DNA from: Nitrospirota bacterium
GTDB taxonomy: Bacteria; Nitrospirota; Thermodesulfovibrionia; Thermodesulfovibrionales; UBA6898
Length of the DNA: 64,000 nt
NCBI GenBank assembly: GCA_004321925.1
Contig: SCQH01000082.1
Span: forward strand, 1-64,000
Reading direction: 5' to 3'
The notes under the pieces are model-generated. The model searched no databases. It was given only the letters and a program-made list of their open reading frames with translations, and was not told the DNA's origin. A program made the position numbers and the translations under genes. Numbering within the stretch: the stretch's first letter is position 1; each line of letters begins with the position of its first letter. This document shows, piece by piece, positions 17,841 through 26,343 of the stretch.

Positions 17841-17868
17841 AAAAAGGGCCGGGAGGTTACCCCGGCCC
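17841..17868 (-). terminator. Terminator of the RCC1-repeat lipoprotein gene
   Basis: gggccggg (17846-17853) pairs with cccggccc (17861-17868). Read on the minus strand the hairpin is followed by TTTTTATTG, an intrinsic terminator for the leftward gene. It also separates this gene from the convergent plus-strand island. Confidence 0.8.
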
Positions 17869-17899
17869 CGCATATGCCTATCTTAGAAAGAATGCTCTG

Positions 17900-19306
17900 T
17901 TACGGCAGGCTGATCTGGGCAGGCGCCAATCTCAGGGTCGTCGTTCCGTCCCCCAGCTGGCCGTTGGTATTATTGCCCCATGTCCAGACCGTGCCATCAT
18001 TTTTGAGGGCAACGGAATGGGTAGTCCCGGCTGCAGCGGTAATAACGCCTGTCACCCCGGTGATCTGCACGGGCGACAATTTTTGAGTCGTGGTGCCGTC
18101 GCCCAGCTGACCCGTGACATTATTGCCCCATGCCCAGACCGTGCCGTCACTTTTAAGGGCCAGTGTGTGAGTGTCACCCGGCATAATGGCGATCACCTTC
18201 TGGAACGAACCGATCTGTACCGGACTGTTCTGCTGGTTCGTGGTACCGATCCCCAACTGGCCGTGGCTGTTATTGCCCCATGCCCAGACCGAAATGTCCG
18301 TAAGGTCATTTTTCAGTACAAAGGAAGTGCCATTCCCGGCAGCCACGCCGACAATGTTGATCATATTCCCAACCTGAACAGGGGTAAAGTTCCTATTCGT
18401 GTTGCCGATGCCGAGCTGGCCATTGGTATTATTCCCCCATGTCCAGACAGTCCCGTCGCTCCTGAGGGCAACCGTGTGATCAACGCCTGCGGAAATAGCG
18501 GTCACATTGATTATGTCGGGCACCTGTACCGGTACTACGTTAGCCGTTGTGGTGCCGAGGCCCAGCTGGCCGTTGGCATTGTTGCCCCAGACCCAGACAG
18601 TCCCGTCGTTCCTGAGGGCCACAGAGAAGTCATTCCCTGCAGCAACCGCTATAAAGCTTGTCAGGTTGGGCACCTGCACCGGGATAAGGCTCTGGTTGGT
18701 GTTGCCTGTCCCGAGCTGGCCATTGGTATTGTTGCCCCAGGCCCAGACCGTGCCATCGTTCTTGAGGGCCAGGCTGTGCGTTTCAGATGCTGAAACAGCT
18801 GTCATGTTTGCCAGTCCAACGACCGTAAGAGGGATGCCGCTCTGGGCAGTGCTGCCAATCCCGAGCTGGCCGTTGCCGTTATTTCCCCATGAGAGGACCG
18901 TGCTGTCGCTCTTGAGGGCCAGGTTATGGCTCTTTGCAGCCAGCCTCCCGGAATTCGTGGTGCTGAAATTAAAGCCTATGGCATCCAGGCCGTCGAGAAA
19001 GACCTTCCGGAAAGGGGGGCTGAAGAAAGTAAATCCGGTCGGCGAGGGAGTTACCTGATAGATCCCCCTCGGCACGTCGCTGAATTTATAATTGCCGTCA
19101 GCATCGGTAACGGTAACCAGGGCAGCATCACCCGAAAGGGTAACGGTCAAACCTGCAAGGGGTGAGCCTCCGGAGGTGATCTTGCCCGATATGATGTACT
19201 TCCGCTCGCTGCCGCAACCGGAAAGCATCATCAGAACAACACCCAACAGGACTGCCAGGACTGCCGTAACGAATCTGCTGCGCTTCATCTCTCCGTAATT
19301 TGTCAT
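17900..19306 (-). CDS. RCC1-repeat lipoprotein
   Basis: The 468-residue precursor has a lipoprotein signal (AVLAVLLGVVLMMLSGCGSE). A carboxypeptidase-regulatory-like beta domain follows (about 38-115, starting YIISGKITSGGSPLAGLTVTL), then seven RCC1-type repeats of about 50 residues, each with a WGNNxNGQLGxGT core and VALKNDGTVWxWG. Such repeats form a seven-bladed propeller. It is probably anchored at the cell surface or outer membrane as a binding scaffold. The start at 19306 has AGGAG nine bases upstream; an ATG seven codons later is possible. Partners and ligand are unknown. Confidence 0.85.
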   Translation of the reverse strand: MTNYGEMKRSRFVTAVLAVLLGVVLMMLSGCGSERKYIISGKITSGGSPLAGLTVTLSGDAALVTVTDADGNYKFSDVPRGIYQVTPSPTGFTFFSPPFRKVFLDGLDAIGFNFSTTNSGRLAAKSHNLALKSDSTVLSWGNNGNGQLGIGSTAQSGIPLTVVGLANMTAVSASETHSLALKNDGTVWAWGNNTNGQLGTGNTNQSLIPVQVPNLTSFIAVAAGNDFSVALRNDGTVWVWGNNANGQLGLGTTTANVVPVQVPDIINVTAISAGVDHTVALRSDGTVWTWGNNTNGQLGIGNTNRNFTPVQVGNMINIVGVAAGNGTSFVLKNDLTDISVWAWGNNSHGQLGIGTTNQQNSPVQIGSFQKVIAIMPGDTHTLALKSDGTVWAWGNNVTGQLGDGTTTQKLSPVQITGVTGVITAAAGTTHSVALKNDGTVWTWGNNTNGQLGDGTTTLRLAPAQISLP

Positions 19307-19411
19307 GGTATAGTCTCCTGATAATTTGCTTTGCCATTAGTATGGAAAAAGTTTGTCCATGTTAATGTCTTACTATGATACAGACATGGCCAAAATTTGT
19401 CCAACACCTCC

Positions 19412-21310
19412 CTACGGCGGCTTTGGTATCGATTCCAGAAGCTCCCAGCGTTCATAGCCTGCGGAGATCTCTTCCTCAAGCTCCTGTATCCGCGCCTTTG
19501 CCTCCGGTATCCTGCTTCCGTCCTGCCGGTAGAACTCAGGGTCGGCAAGCATGTCGTAAAGCCGGGTGCGTTCAGCCTCCAGGGCCTCGATCAGTGGGGG
19601 CAGCGCGTCGAGTTCTTTTCGCTCCTTGAAGGTCAGGACGCGCGGACGTGCCGGCTGTTTTGAGCGGGCTTTTTCCGGTCTTGCGGCCTCTTTGGCCCTG
19701 ACCGGCTGCGGCTTCGGCTCGTCGCGCTGGCGCAGCCAGTCGTCGTAGCCTCCGACGTATTCCGCGAGCCTTCCGTCACCTTCAAAGACTATGGTGCTGG
19801 TGACGATGTTGTTGAGGAATTCCCGGTCATGGCTCACGAGAAAGACCGTGCCCGTGTAGTCTATGAGCATCTCCTCCAGCAGTTCCAGGGTGTCGGCGTC
19901 GAGGTCGTTCGTCGGTTCATCCAGCACCAGCACATTTGAGGGCTTCGTAAAGAGCTTTGCCAGAAGGGCCCGGTTGCGCTCACCCCCCGAGAGGACCCTG
20001 ACCGGCAGGCGGGCCCGTTCAGGCGGGAAGAGGAAATCCCCGAGATAGCCGATTATATGGCGTGACCGTCCGTTGACCGTTACACTGTCGTATCCGTCAC
20101 CGACATTCTCGGCGACAGATCTGTTGTCATCGAGCTGCTCCCGCTGCTGGTCGAAGTAGATGACCTCAAGACGGGTCCCCAGTCGCACCGAGCCCGTGGA
20201 AGGTTCTGTCTCGCCCAGGAGTATCCTGAGCAGCGAGGTCTTGCCTGCACCGTTGGGTCCGATGATGCCGATCTTGTCCCCGCGCATGACAACCGTTGAA
20301 AAATCGCGGATCAGCGGACGGCCTTCGTAGCTCTGACCGATCCCTGTTGCCTCAAGCACCAGCCTGCCTGACCTTTCCGCCTCGTTTATGTTCATCACGG
20401 CGCTGCCGGTCTGCTCGCGGCGTGCGAGGCGCTCGGATCTCAGCTTCTTCAAGGCCCTTACACGGCCCTCGTTGCGGGTGCGCCGGGCCTTGATGCCCTG
20501 CCGGATCCAGGCCTCTTCCTGGGAGAGCTTCTTGTCGAAGAGGGCGCTCTGCGTGGCCTCCGCATCCAGCTCTGCCTGTCTTCTTGCCAGATAGGTCTCA
20601 TAATCGCCGGGCCAGTCAGTGATCCGCCCCCGGTCGAGTTCGAGGATACGGCTGGCGAGGGCCCGGAGAAACCTGCGGTCGTGGGTTATAAAGAGCAGGC
20701 TGCCGCGGAATCCGGTCAGGAATTCCTCGAGCCACCCGATCGACTCGATGTCAAGATGGTTCGTCGGTTCATCAAGAAGAAGCAGGTCAGGCTCGCTCAC
20801 GAGGGCACGTGCCAGCAGCACCCTTCTTTTATATCCGCCGGAAAGTTCGGCAAAAGAGGCGTCGGGGTCCAGTCTCAGGCGCGAAAGGATGTCATCGATC
20901 CGGTGAGAGGTCTGCCAGCCGCCTGCAGACTCGATGGCATGCTGCAGCCTCTGCAGCTCTGCCATGCCCGATGCGTCTTCCGCAAGACCGGGGCGGCTGC
21001 TGAGGGCATGGTATTCAGAGAGCAGTCTGAACATGCCGAGCTCGGCAGAGACAACAGCAAAGACGGTCCCGGAAAGGTCGCGGGGGACTTCCTGCTCAAG
21101 ATAGGCGATCCTCGCCCCGCGCTGGCGGATGACCTCTCCCGAGTCAGGCGTTATCGTTCCGCTGATGATCTTCAGGAGGCTGGATTTGCCGGCACCGTTC
21201 CTGCCGACGAGGCAGACCCGTTCCCCCTGTCCGATATGCAGCGTAACCCCGGCGAGCAGTTCAGGGCCGCCGAACGCAAGCCTCACTTCCTGCAGACTCA
21301 GCAGGGCCAT
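19412..21310 (-). CDS. uup: ABC-F family ATPase (Uup-like)
   Basis: A 632-residue soluble protein with two ABC ATPase domains and no membrane part. The first has Walker A GRNGAGKSS, signature LSGGYKRRVLLARAL and Walker B LLLLDEPTNHLD; the second has GPNGAGKTS, LSGGERNRALLAKL and VLVLDEPTNDLD. A charged linker lies between them, and a basic, helical C-terminal domain (about 540-632) matches the Uup coiled coil. ABC-F proteins act on the ribosome or, for Uup, also on branched DNA. It lies 39 bp downstream of the GIY-YIG gene on the same strand. Confidence 0.9.
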   Translation of the reverse strand: MALLSLQEVRLAFGGPELLAGVTLHIGQGERVCLVGRNGAGKSSLLKIISGTITPDSGEVIRQRGARIAYLEQEVPRDLSGTVFAVVSAELGMFRLLSEYHALSSRPGLAEDASGMAELQRLQHAIESAGGWQTSHRIDDILSRLRLDPDASFAELSGGYKRRVLLARALVSEPDLLLLDEPTNHLDIESIGWLEEFLTGFRGSLLFITHDRRFLRALASRILELDRGRITDWPGDYETYLARRQAELDAEATQSALFDKKLSQEEAWIRQGIKARRTRNEGRVRALKKLRSERLARREQTGSAVMNINEAERSGRLVLEATGIGQSYEGRPLIRDFSTVVMRGDKIGIIGPNGAGKTSLLRILLGETEPSTGSVRLGTRLEVIYFDQQREQLDDNRSVAENVGDGYDSVTVNGRSRHIIGYLGDFLFPPERARLPVRVLSGGERNRALLAKLFTKPSNVLVLDEPTNDLDADTLELLEEMLIDYTGTVFLVSHDREFLNNIVTSTIVFEGDGRLAEYVGGYDDWLRQRDEPKPQPVRAKEAARPEKARSKQPARPRVLTFKERKELDALPPLIEALEAERTRLYDMLADPEFYRQDGSRIPEAKARIQELEEEISAGYERWELLESIPKPP

Positions 21311-21349
21311 ATTTCACCCAGGGTTAAAAGGCCGGACAGGAGCACGGGG

Positions 21350-21628
21350 TCAGGGTCTCTGCCCGATGCTAAGTTCAAGGACCTCGATCTTTTTTCTTCG
21401 GGGAAGTCTTTTCAGCTCATACTCAAGCCTGCGGGCCTCCCCGGCATCCTTGCAGGATATGGTCTTCAGGAGCTCAAAGGGTTTCCATGACCTGACATAT
21501 TTACTCCCCTTACCCTGCTCATGCTGCTGTAACCTTTTTTCAAGGTCGGTGGTCATGCCGATATACAGGGAAGCATTGCGGCATTGAAGCACATAGACAC
21601 ACGGACCCTTAACGGACCTTGGCGTCAT
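21350..21628 (-). CDS. GIY-YIG domain protein
   Basis: A 92-residue protein that is essentially one GIY-YIG nuclease domain of the YhbQ/UPF0213 type: CVYVLQCRNASLYIGMTTDL, then KRLQQHEQGKGSKYVRSWKP and a C-terminal Arg/Glu helix (EARRLEYELKRLPRRKK). The conserved Tyr, Arg and Glu of the family are present, so it may have endonuclease activity, though the physiological role of this group is not settled. I placed the start at the ATG at 21628; a TTG at 21649 is also in frame. Neither has a good ribosome-binding site. Confidence 0.85.
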   Translation of the reverse strand: MTPRSVKGPCVYVLQCRNASLYIGMTTDLEKRLQQHEQGKGSKYVRSWKPFELLKTISCKDAGEARRLEYELKRLPRRKKIEVLELSIGQRP

Positions 21629-21765
21629 TGCGGCGCCGGGCCGGAACAATAGGTAATAATGTGCATCACCTATAATACACCATGACCGGGACTATTCACA
21701 TGGCTGCGGACCGTGGGATCCACGGGAGGGGGCCTGATATTTATACCCGCATAAGAAATTTTTTT

Positions 21766-21794
21766 TTGTCAAATGATCAAAATAGTGGTAAAAT
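21766..21794 (+). promoter_or_regulatory. Sigma-70-type promoter for the Vgb-like gene
   Basis: TTGTCA (21766-21771) and TAAAAT (21789-21794) are separated by 17 bp and each matches five of six consensus bases. The expected transcript start is near 21801, about 34 bp before the ATG. Confidence 0.6.
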
Positions 21795-21834
21795 CCTATA
21801 TATTTTTTCCATCTCTATCACTTCGGAGGATACT

Positions 21835-22911
21835 ATGCTGCTTAAGAGAAGACTGCCGGTCCTTTTTGCCTGTTTCATTTTCCTGTTCTGTATGTTTGCA
21901 CCACTTCACGCAGGTGCGGCGATCACAGAATATAATGTCCCGACGGCCGGCAGTTTCCCTGTTGCGATCGTTGCCGGACCTGACGGCAACCTCTGGTTCA
22001 CCGAGGCTTCAGGCAACAAGATCGGCATGATCACTACCGATGGGGTCATAACCGAATTCCCGATCCCGACGGTCAACAGCAGACCGACCCGGATAACCCT
22101 CGGCCCTGACGGGAACCTCTGGTTTGCAGAGAACCTCGGCAACAAGATAGGCCGTATCACTCCTGCCGGGGTTATCGACGAATTCGTCATCCCGACGGCC
22201 AACAGCAGGCCGGTCGGCATTCATGCCGGTTCTGACGGGAACATCTGGTTTGCCGAATTCAACGGCAACAAGATAGGCCGGATCACCATGGCCGGCGCCA
22301 TAACCGAGTTCCCGCTTCCCGTGCCTGGGAGCGAACCTGCAGGCCTTACCGCCGGACCTGACGGGAACCTCTGGTTCACCGAGGACAGTGGCAACAGTAT
22401 CGGCATGATCACTACGGCAGGCGCCATAAGCGAGTTCCCTATCCCGACCGCCGGCGCGCAACCCACCAGGATCGTTGCCGGCCCTGACGGGAACCTCTGG
22501 TTCTCAGAGACGAGCGGCAACAAGATCGGGAGGATCACCACGGCAGGCGCCATAACCGAGTTCCCTATCCCGACCTTCGGGAGTCTGACGAACGACATTA
22601 CCGTAGGCCCTGACGGTAACCTCTGGTTCACCGAGGTCGTAGGCAATAAAATAGGACAGATCACGCTGACAGGGGTCATCACGGAGTTTCCGCTGCCGGC
22701 AGGGCCCGGGAACCCCAGCGGCATTACCTTAGGCCCTGACGGTAACCTCTGGTTCACCGAACAGAGCGGCAATCAGATAGCGAAACTGTCTTTGGCATTG
22801 GGGGGATCCGGCGTGGTGGTCCCGACGATGTCCGAGTGGGGCATGATCATCTTCATGGGCCTTGCAGGGCTCGGGTCTCTTTACTTTTTGAAAAGAAGGC
22901 AGGCAGTCTAA
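21835..22911 (+). CDS. Secreted Vgb-like beta-propeller with IPTL-CTERM sorting signal
   Basis: The 358-residue precursor starts with a signal peptide (MLLKRRLPVLFACFIFLFCM, cleavage near HAGAA). Seven 42-residue repeats follow, each with xGPDGNLWFTExxGNKIG, the pattern of virginiamycin B lyase (Vgb)-type propellers. The C-terminus (VPTMSEWGMIIFMGLAGLG, then a KRR end) is an IPTL-CTERM tail: a sorting motif, one membrane helix and a basic stop. This points to exosortase-type processing and surface display rather than antibiotic lysis. AGGA lies just before the ATG at 21835. No sorting enzyme is in the window. Confidence 0.88.
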   Translation: MLLKRRLPVLFACFIFLFCMFAPLHAGAAITEYNVPTAGSFPVAIVAGPDGNLWFTEASGNKIGMITTDGVITEFPIPTVNSRPTRITLGPDGNLWFAENLGNKIGRITPAGVIDEFVIPTANSRPVGIHAGSDGNIWFAEFNGNKIGRITMAGAITEFPLPVPGSEPAGLTAGPDGNLWFTEDSGNSIGMITTAGAISEFPIPTAGAQPTRIVAGPDGNLWFSETSGNKIGRITTAGAITEFPIPTFGSLTNDITVGPDGNLWFTEVVGNKIGQITLTGVITEFPLPAGPGNPSGITLGPDGNLWFTEQSGNQIAKLSLALGGSGVVVPTMSEWGMIIFMGLAGLGSLYFLKRRQAV

Positions 22912-22950
22912 AGAACCTGTCTACTAATCTCAGAAAAACAGAGGAGGGAT

Positions 22951-23052
22951 ATGATGGGCAAGGAAAAGGACAAAAAGAAGGCGAGTGAGAAGAAAAAGCC
23001 GGAGCATACCCTTAAGGAAAAAAGAAAGCTGAAGAAGGAAAAGGGTAAGTAG
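22951..23052 (+). CDS. 33-residue lysine-rich protein
   Basis: A small ORF with a strong GAGGAGGG ribosome-binding site. The product starts MMGKEKDKKKASEKKKPEH and ends KEKRKLKKEKGK; about half of its residues are Lys. It is followed within about 25 bp by a strong terminator, so it looks like a genuine short gene. Similar very basic mini-proteins occur in other genomes as I recall, without a known role; nucleic-acid or ribosome binding is plausible only from charge. Confidence 0.6.
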   Translation: MMGKEKDKKKASEKKKPEHTLKEKRKLKKEKGK

Positions 23053-23076
23053 AACCGGCGCTGAAGCGGTTCACGG

Positions 23077-23115
23077 AAAAAAGAAGGGCGGTCAATACGA
23101 CCGCCCTTCTTTTTT
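23077..23115. terminator. Bidirectional intrinsic terminator
   Basis: Perfect 17-bp arms (aaaaaagaagggcggtc, 23077-23093, against 23099-23115) with a 5-nt loop, having A-runs on the left and T-runs on the right. It can end both the small plus-strand gene and the convergent protease gene on the minus strand. Confidence 0.9.
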
Positions 23116-23138
23116 TATCTAATTACAGCCTCGTATCC

Positions 23139-25409
23139 TTACCATTTGCCGGGAACCGGCACGACTCCTGTCAGGCCGACCCCGAAGACACCGAACTGGT
23201 CTGTCGGTTCTCCGTTCCAGTTCCAGCTGCGGTTCTTGTCGAGATACCAGAGACCGTTCTGATAGACCCCGATCTCTGCGATCCCGTCCGCATTCCAGTC
23301 GCCGACCACAGGCACCTCTCCGGTCAGGCCTACCCCGAATACGCCCATCTTGTCTGTGGGCTCACCGTCCCACTGCCAGTTGTTGTTCAGGTCCAGATAC
23401 CAGATGCCGTCCATGTAAACGCCTATCTTGGTTATCCCGTCACCGGTCCAGTCACCCACGACCGGCACTTCTCCGGTCAGGCCTATCCCGAATGAGCCCA
23501 TCTTGTCTGTAGGCTCACCGTCCCACTGCCAGTTGTTGTTCAGGTCCAGATACCAGGTGCCGTCCATATAAACGCCTATCTTGGTTATCCCGTCACCGGT
23601 CCAGTCGCCGACCACGGGGATGGCCCCGGTGAGGCCGACGCCGAAGACGCCCCTCTTGTCGGTCGGTTCACCGTCCCACTGCCAGGAGCGGTTCATGTCC
23701 AGGTACCAGATGCCGTCAATGAACACGCCGATCTTGGTCTTCCTGTCCCCGGTCCAGTCACCGACCACAGGGACGGCCCCGGTGAGGCCGACACCGAATA
23801 TCCCGAGGGTGTCTGAAGGAGCGCCGTTCCATGCCCAGCTCTGGTTCGAATCCAGGTACCAGGTCCCCTGGTCGAATATGCCGATCTTTTCGGATGGTTC
23901 GGTGAAGGCCTTAACACAGACGTTTGCGAATGCAACTGCTGTCGTCAGATCTGTCCAACTCGAACCTGCACTGCTGATGAAGCTCTGACCTGCCGCAGCC
24001 GTTGCCGCGGTGCTGTAATTGGTGACAGGCCGCTCCATTGGTATCGGCCAGTTATAGCCGGGGGTTGTGAGTTTCACAACGACCGAGAACCTCTGGCCGG
24101 CTGTGATCGGGACAAGAGAGCCGAGGCTGACCGTGTGGTAGCCGGGAGTTGCTAGAGTGCCTGTCGTGGTATTGCCGAGAGAGCCGCTCCTTGGCGCGCC
24201 TGCCGAGACATTCGAATAGACATATATTTCATATGCTGAATTTGGAGAGGCAGTATAGAAACTGACTGCAGAGACCTGCTCAGTTGCAGCCGCGGTAAAG
24301 ATATTCGCAAACCAGGCAGTAGTGCTTCCATAACCATAGCCTGCATTTGCGGTCCAGCCGAGCGGGTCATACTGGTAAATGCGGCTGTAGTTGGCCGGGG
24401 ATTCGGCAGTATGAAAGACATGGTTCCGGTCGTAGCCCAACTTGGTATCATAATAGGAGATATAGAAGTACCCGCCATTGACGCCCCAGGTCGTTCCCCA
24501 GCTGTTCCTTATGATGAAAGCCCCATTCCCTGTTGCAGCAGGGGAAAAACTGGATGAAGGGAAGGTATCATCCCAGCCGACTATCGCCACTGCGTGATCA
24601 GACTGGTTTGCTCCGGTGTAGTTATACGTGGTGCAGGTGCTGCTGTAGCATGCCCCTGTAGGGTAGAGGTTATTTGGGCCCACAAAAGCGGAGGCATAAT
24701 AGGAGGTCATGACAGCGCCGTAATCCATGACCGCCTGCTTGATGTTGGTGTTGTCGGTAGAATTTGCCCTGGCAGGAATAAAGATGACGTCCTGCACATG
24801 CCGCTGCACTGTCAGGCCGCTGGGAGAGATGTTAGACCCGATATTATAGGGGTCGTCCGTCTCGTTAATGGCGCCGCTCCAGCGTGCGAGATATGCGGTG
24901 GACATGTCACCGTTGCCGCCTGAGCAGTGACCAAAATCAAAGCCATGGGTATTTTTCAGGTTGTTCTCCGAGAAGTTCCAGGTCTCTTTTGTAAGAAGGC
25001 CCGATTCGAGAGAGCCCATGGTCGCAAAGGCCCAGCAGTCCCCGCAGCTGGACTGATTCTTCACGGGCGAAAGCTTGCCAAGGGTGCGCAGGTCGTAACT
25101 GGCCGGCGGCACGCCGAGTATCTGAAACGGGGAGTCGGTCATGGCTGACTGAAATATCTGCTGACCTGTCAGGTGGGAGAGATCGACCGGCGGAGGTATA
25201 TAACCTGTCGCAAATTCACCATCTGCCTTCAGCAGCCGAACCCCGACATCCTGCTGGGACTGGATGAAATCCTGAAATGCAGGATTGACCGGCGCAAGCT
25301 GGATCGTCTCATCCGCAAAGACAGACGGAACAAAGAGTACGCTGCAGAGTAACAAGAGAGATAGAACGGCTATCTTAGGGAAGGACCTGGCCAGGCTTGA
25401 CTCGATCAT
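23139..25409 (-). CDS. Secreted papain-like cysteine protease with five C-terminal 51-residue repeats
   Basis: The 756-residue precursor has a signal peptide (cleavage near VFADE) and a C1 papain-family domain. The catalytic Cys is C125 in NQSSCGDCWAFATMGS, the His is in SDHAVAIVGWDD and the Asn in IIRNSWGTTWGVNGG, so the enzyme should be active. After a beta-rich linker the last 250 or so residues are five tandem 51-residue repeats of the type KIGVYxDGxWYLDxNxxWxW, continuing DGEPTDK...GVGLTGEVPVVGDW. The same repeats end the NHL protein at 61528. It is probably released or held at the cell surface. An AT-rich promoter region lies upstream. Confidence 0.9.
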   Translation of the reverse strand: MIESSLARSFPKIAVLSLLLLCSVLFVPSVFADETIQLAPVNPAFQDFIQSQQDVGVRLLKADGEFATGYIPPPVDLSHLTGQQIFQSAMTDSPFQILGVPPASYDLRTLGKLSPVKNQSSCGDCWAFATMGSLESGLLTKETWNFSENNLKNTHGFDFGHCSGGNGDMSTAYLARWSGAINETDDPYNIGSNISPSGLTVQRHVQDVIFIPARANSTDNTNIKQAVMDYGAVMTSYYASAFVGPNNLYPTGACYSSTCTTYNYTGANQSDHAVAIVGWDDTFPSSSFSPAATGNGAFIIRNSWGTTWGVNGGYFYISYYDTKLGYDRNHVFHTAESPANYSRIYQYDPLGWTANAGYGYGSTTAWFANIFTAAATEQVSAVSFYTASPNSAYEIYVYSNVSAGAPRSGSLGNTTTGTLATPGYHTVSLGSLVPITAGQRFSVVVKLTTPGYNWPIPMERPVTNYSTAATAAAGQSFISSAGSSWTDLTTAVAFANVCVKAFTEPSEKIGIFDQGTWYLDSNQSWAWNGAPSDTLGIFGVGLTGAVPVVGDWTGDRKTKIGVFIDGIWYLDMNRSWQWDGEPTDKRGVFGVGLTGAIPVVGDWTGDGITKIGVYMDGTWYLDLNNNWQWDGEPTDKMGSFGIGLTGEVPVVGDWTGDGITKIGVYMDGIWYLDLNNNWQWDGEPTDKMGVFGVGLTGEVPVVGDWNADGIAEIGVYQNGLWYLDKNRSWNWNGEPTDQFGVFGVGLTGVVPVPGKW

Positions 25410-26100
25410 GGAGATCTCCTTTTTACTTGCCCGGCTTCCGGGCAGAAGAGTGGTTAAGTGTTATTTATTAAATTAATATATATTTATTATGCTTAGTGCC
25501 CTATTTATTGTCAATGCCCTCAATTTGAACATCCTTCTACTCCCATGATACCTGAAACAGCTTCATTATAATAGATGCAAATAATGCGCCAGGGCAGTCC
25601 TTTGCCTGACTGCCCTCTATTCATATCATGCCTCCAAATAGATCAAATAAAACCGTTGGTTATCACGGTCAGTTCCGGCTGCGGTCTCTTTTTTCAGGTC
25701 TGGTCCGGGGCAGGCATTGACAACCGATGTCATACAATACAGAAAATGACACATGTAAATAAATCTCTCCTAAGCACTCCAGTGGATCATAACGCCCCCA
25801 TCCCCTGCCTCGTGGCACCTACTGTTGGCGCTTATCTTAATTAGCACGCAATCAATTAGTTTAACTTTGTCATTCCGGCGGCTCCGTCCAGCCTACTTTC
25901 GGCTTGCCCGGAATCTCTCCGAAAACAAAGAAAGATTCCGGACAAGCCGGAATGACAAAATAGCCGGAAATGTGTCCATTAGTAAGTGTTTTATGGCATG
26001 GTCTCCTTGGCAACGCTTTTTTCTTTTATTAGCGGCTCTGACGGTCTATAATGTCTTCACGGACATTATCCGGAATCTGTTATTTAGAGGGACATACTAT
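25410..26100. other. Intergenic region with AT-rich promoter zone and dispersed repeat
   Basis: The part next to 25409 is AT-rich (attaaattaatatatatttatt) and probably holds the protease promoter. A palindromic element occupies 25867-25958. Open frames here (for example 25575-25844) have no codon bias, ribosome-binding site or recognisable product, so I see no gene until the one at 26101. Confidence 0.55.
25867..25958. repeat. Dispersed inverted repeat, copy 2
   Basis: Perfect 13-bp ends (ttgtcattccggc, 25867-25879, against 25946-25958) with further internal pairing (gcccggaatct/agattccggac). It is related to the element at 4562-4664. Size and structure suit a non-autonomous, MITE-like or REP-like element. 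Confidence 0.7.
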
Positions 26101-26322
26101 ATGACGAACAATGATATCTTAAAGAAACTCAGGATCGCGCTGGAGCTTAAAGACACTGACATCATCGATATCCTTAAGCTTGCAGAGTTTGAGATCACCA
26201 AGGCTGAGCTTTCGGCCCTCTTCAGGAGCGAGGACCATAGAAATTATAAGGAGTGCGGGGACCAGATACTGAGGAAGTTCCTCAATGGCCTCATTATCCG
26301 CAACAGGGGCAAAAGGTCATGA
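26101..26322 (+). CDS. Half-length DUF1456 (YehS-like) protein
   Basis: A 73-residue protein starting MTNNDILKKLRIALELKDTD and containing KAELSALFRSEDHRNYKECG and FLNGLIIRNRGK, the pattern of one DUF1456 repeat. As I recall, family members such as YehS carry two such repeats (about 150 residues), so this is a single-repeat version or the remains of a longer gene. The ATG at 26101 has AGAGGGACATACT upstream. The frame opens much further back (25825) but that part runs through the dispersed repeat and is not convincing. Function unknown. Confidence 0.7.
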   Translation: MTNNDILKKLRIALELKDTDIIDILKLAEFEITKAELSALFRSEDHRNYKECGDQILRKFLNGLIIRNRGKRS

Positions 26323-26343
26323 GCTTTAATGACAGAGGGGACC

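Noticed and set aside
18017-18793. 258-codon plus-strand frame with internal repetition
   Set aside because: Antisense shadow of the RCC1 repeats; its periodicity comes from the real minus-strand gene.
21955-22790. Regularly spaced DNA repeat suggestive of an array
   Set aside because: The 126-bp period encodes the 42-residue propeller repeats and stays in frame, so it is not a CRISPR array. The same applies to the 153-bp periods at 23140-23900 and 62480-63237.
21835-22911. Virginiamycin B lyase (antibiotic resistance) as the function of the Vgb-like protein
   Set aside because: Only the repeat pattern is shared; the protein has a signal peptide and a surface-sorting tail, so resistance is not supported.
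25575-25844. 89-codon plus-strand frame in the intergenic region
   Set aside because: No ribosome-binding site, no family resemblance, and it sits in AT-rich non-coding sequence next to a repeat.
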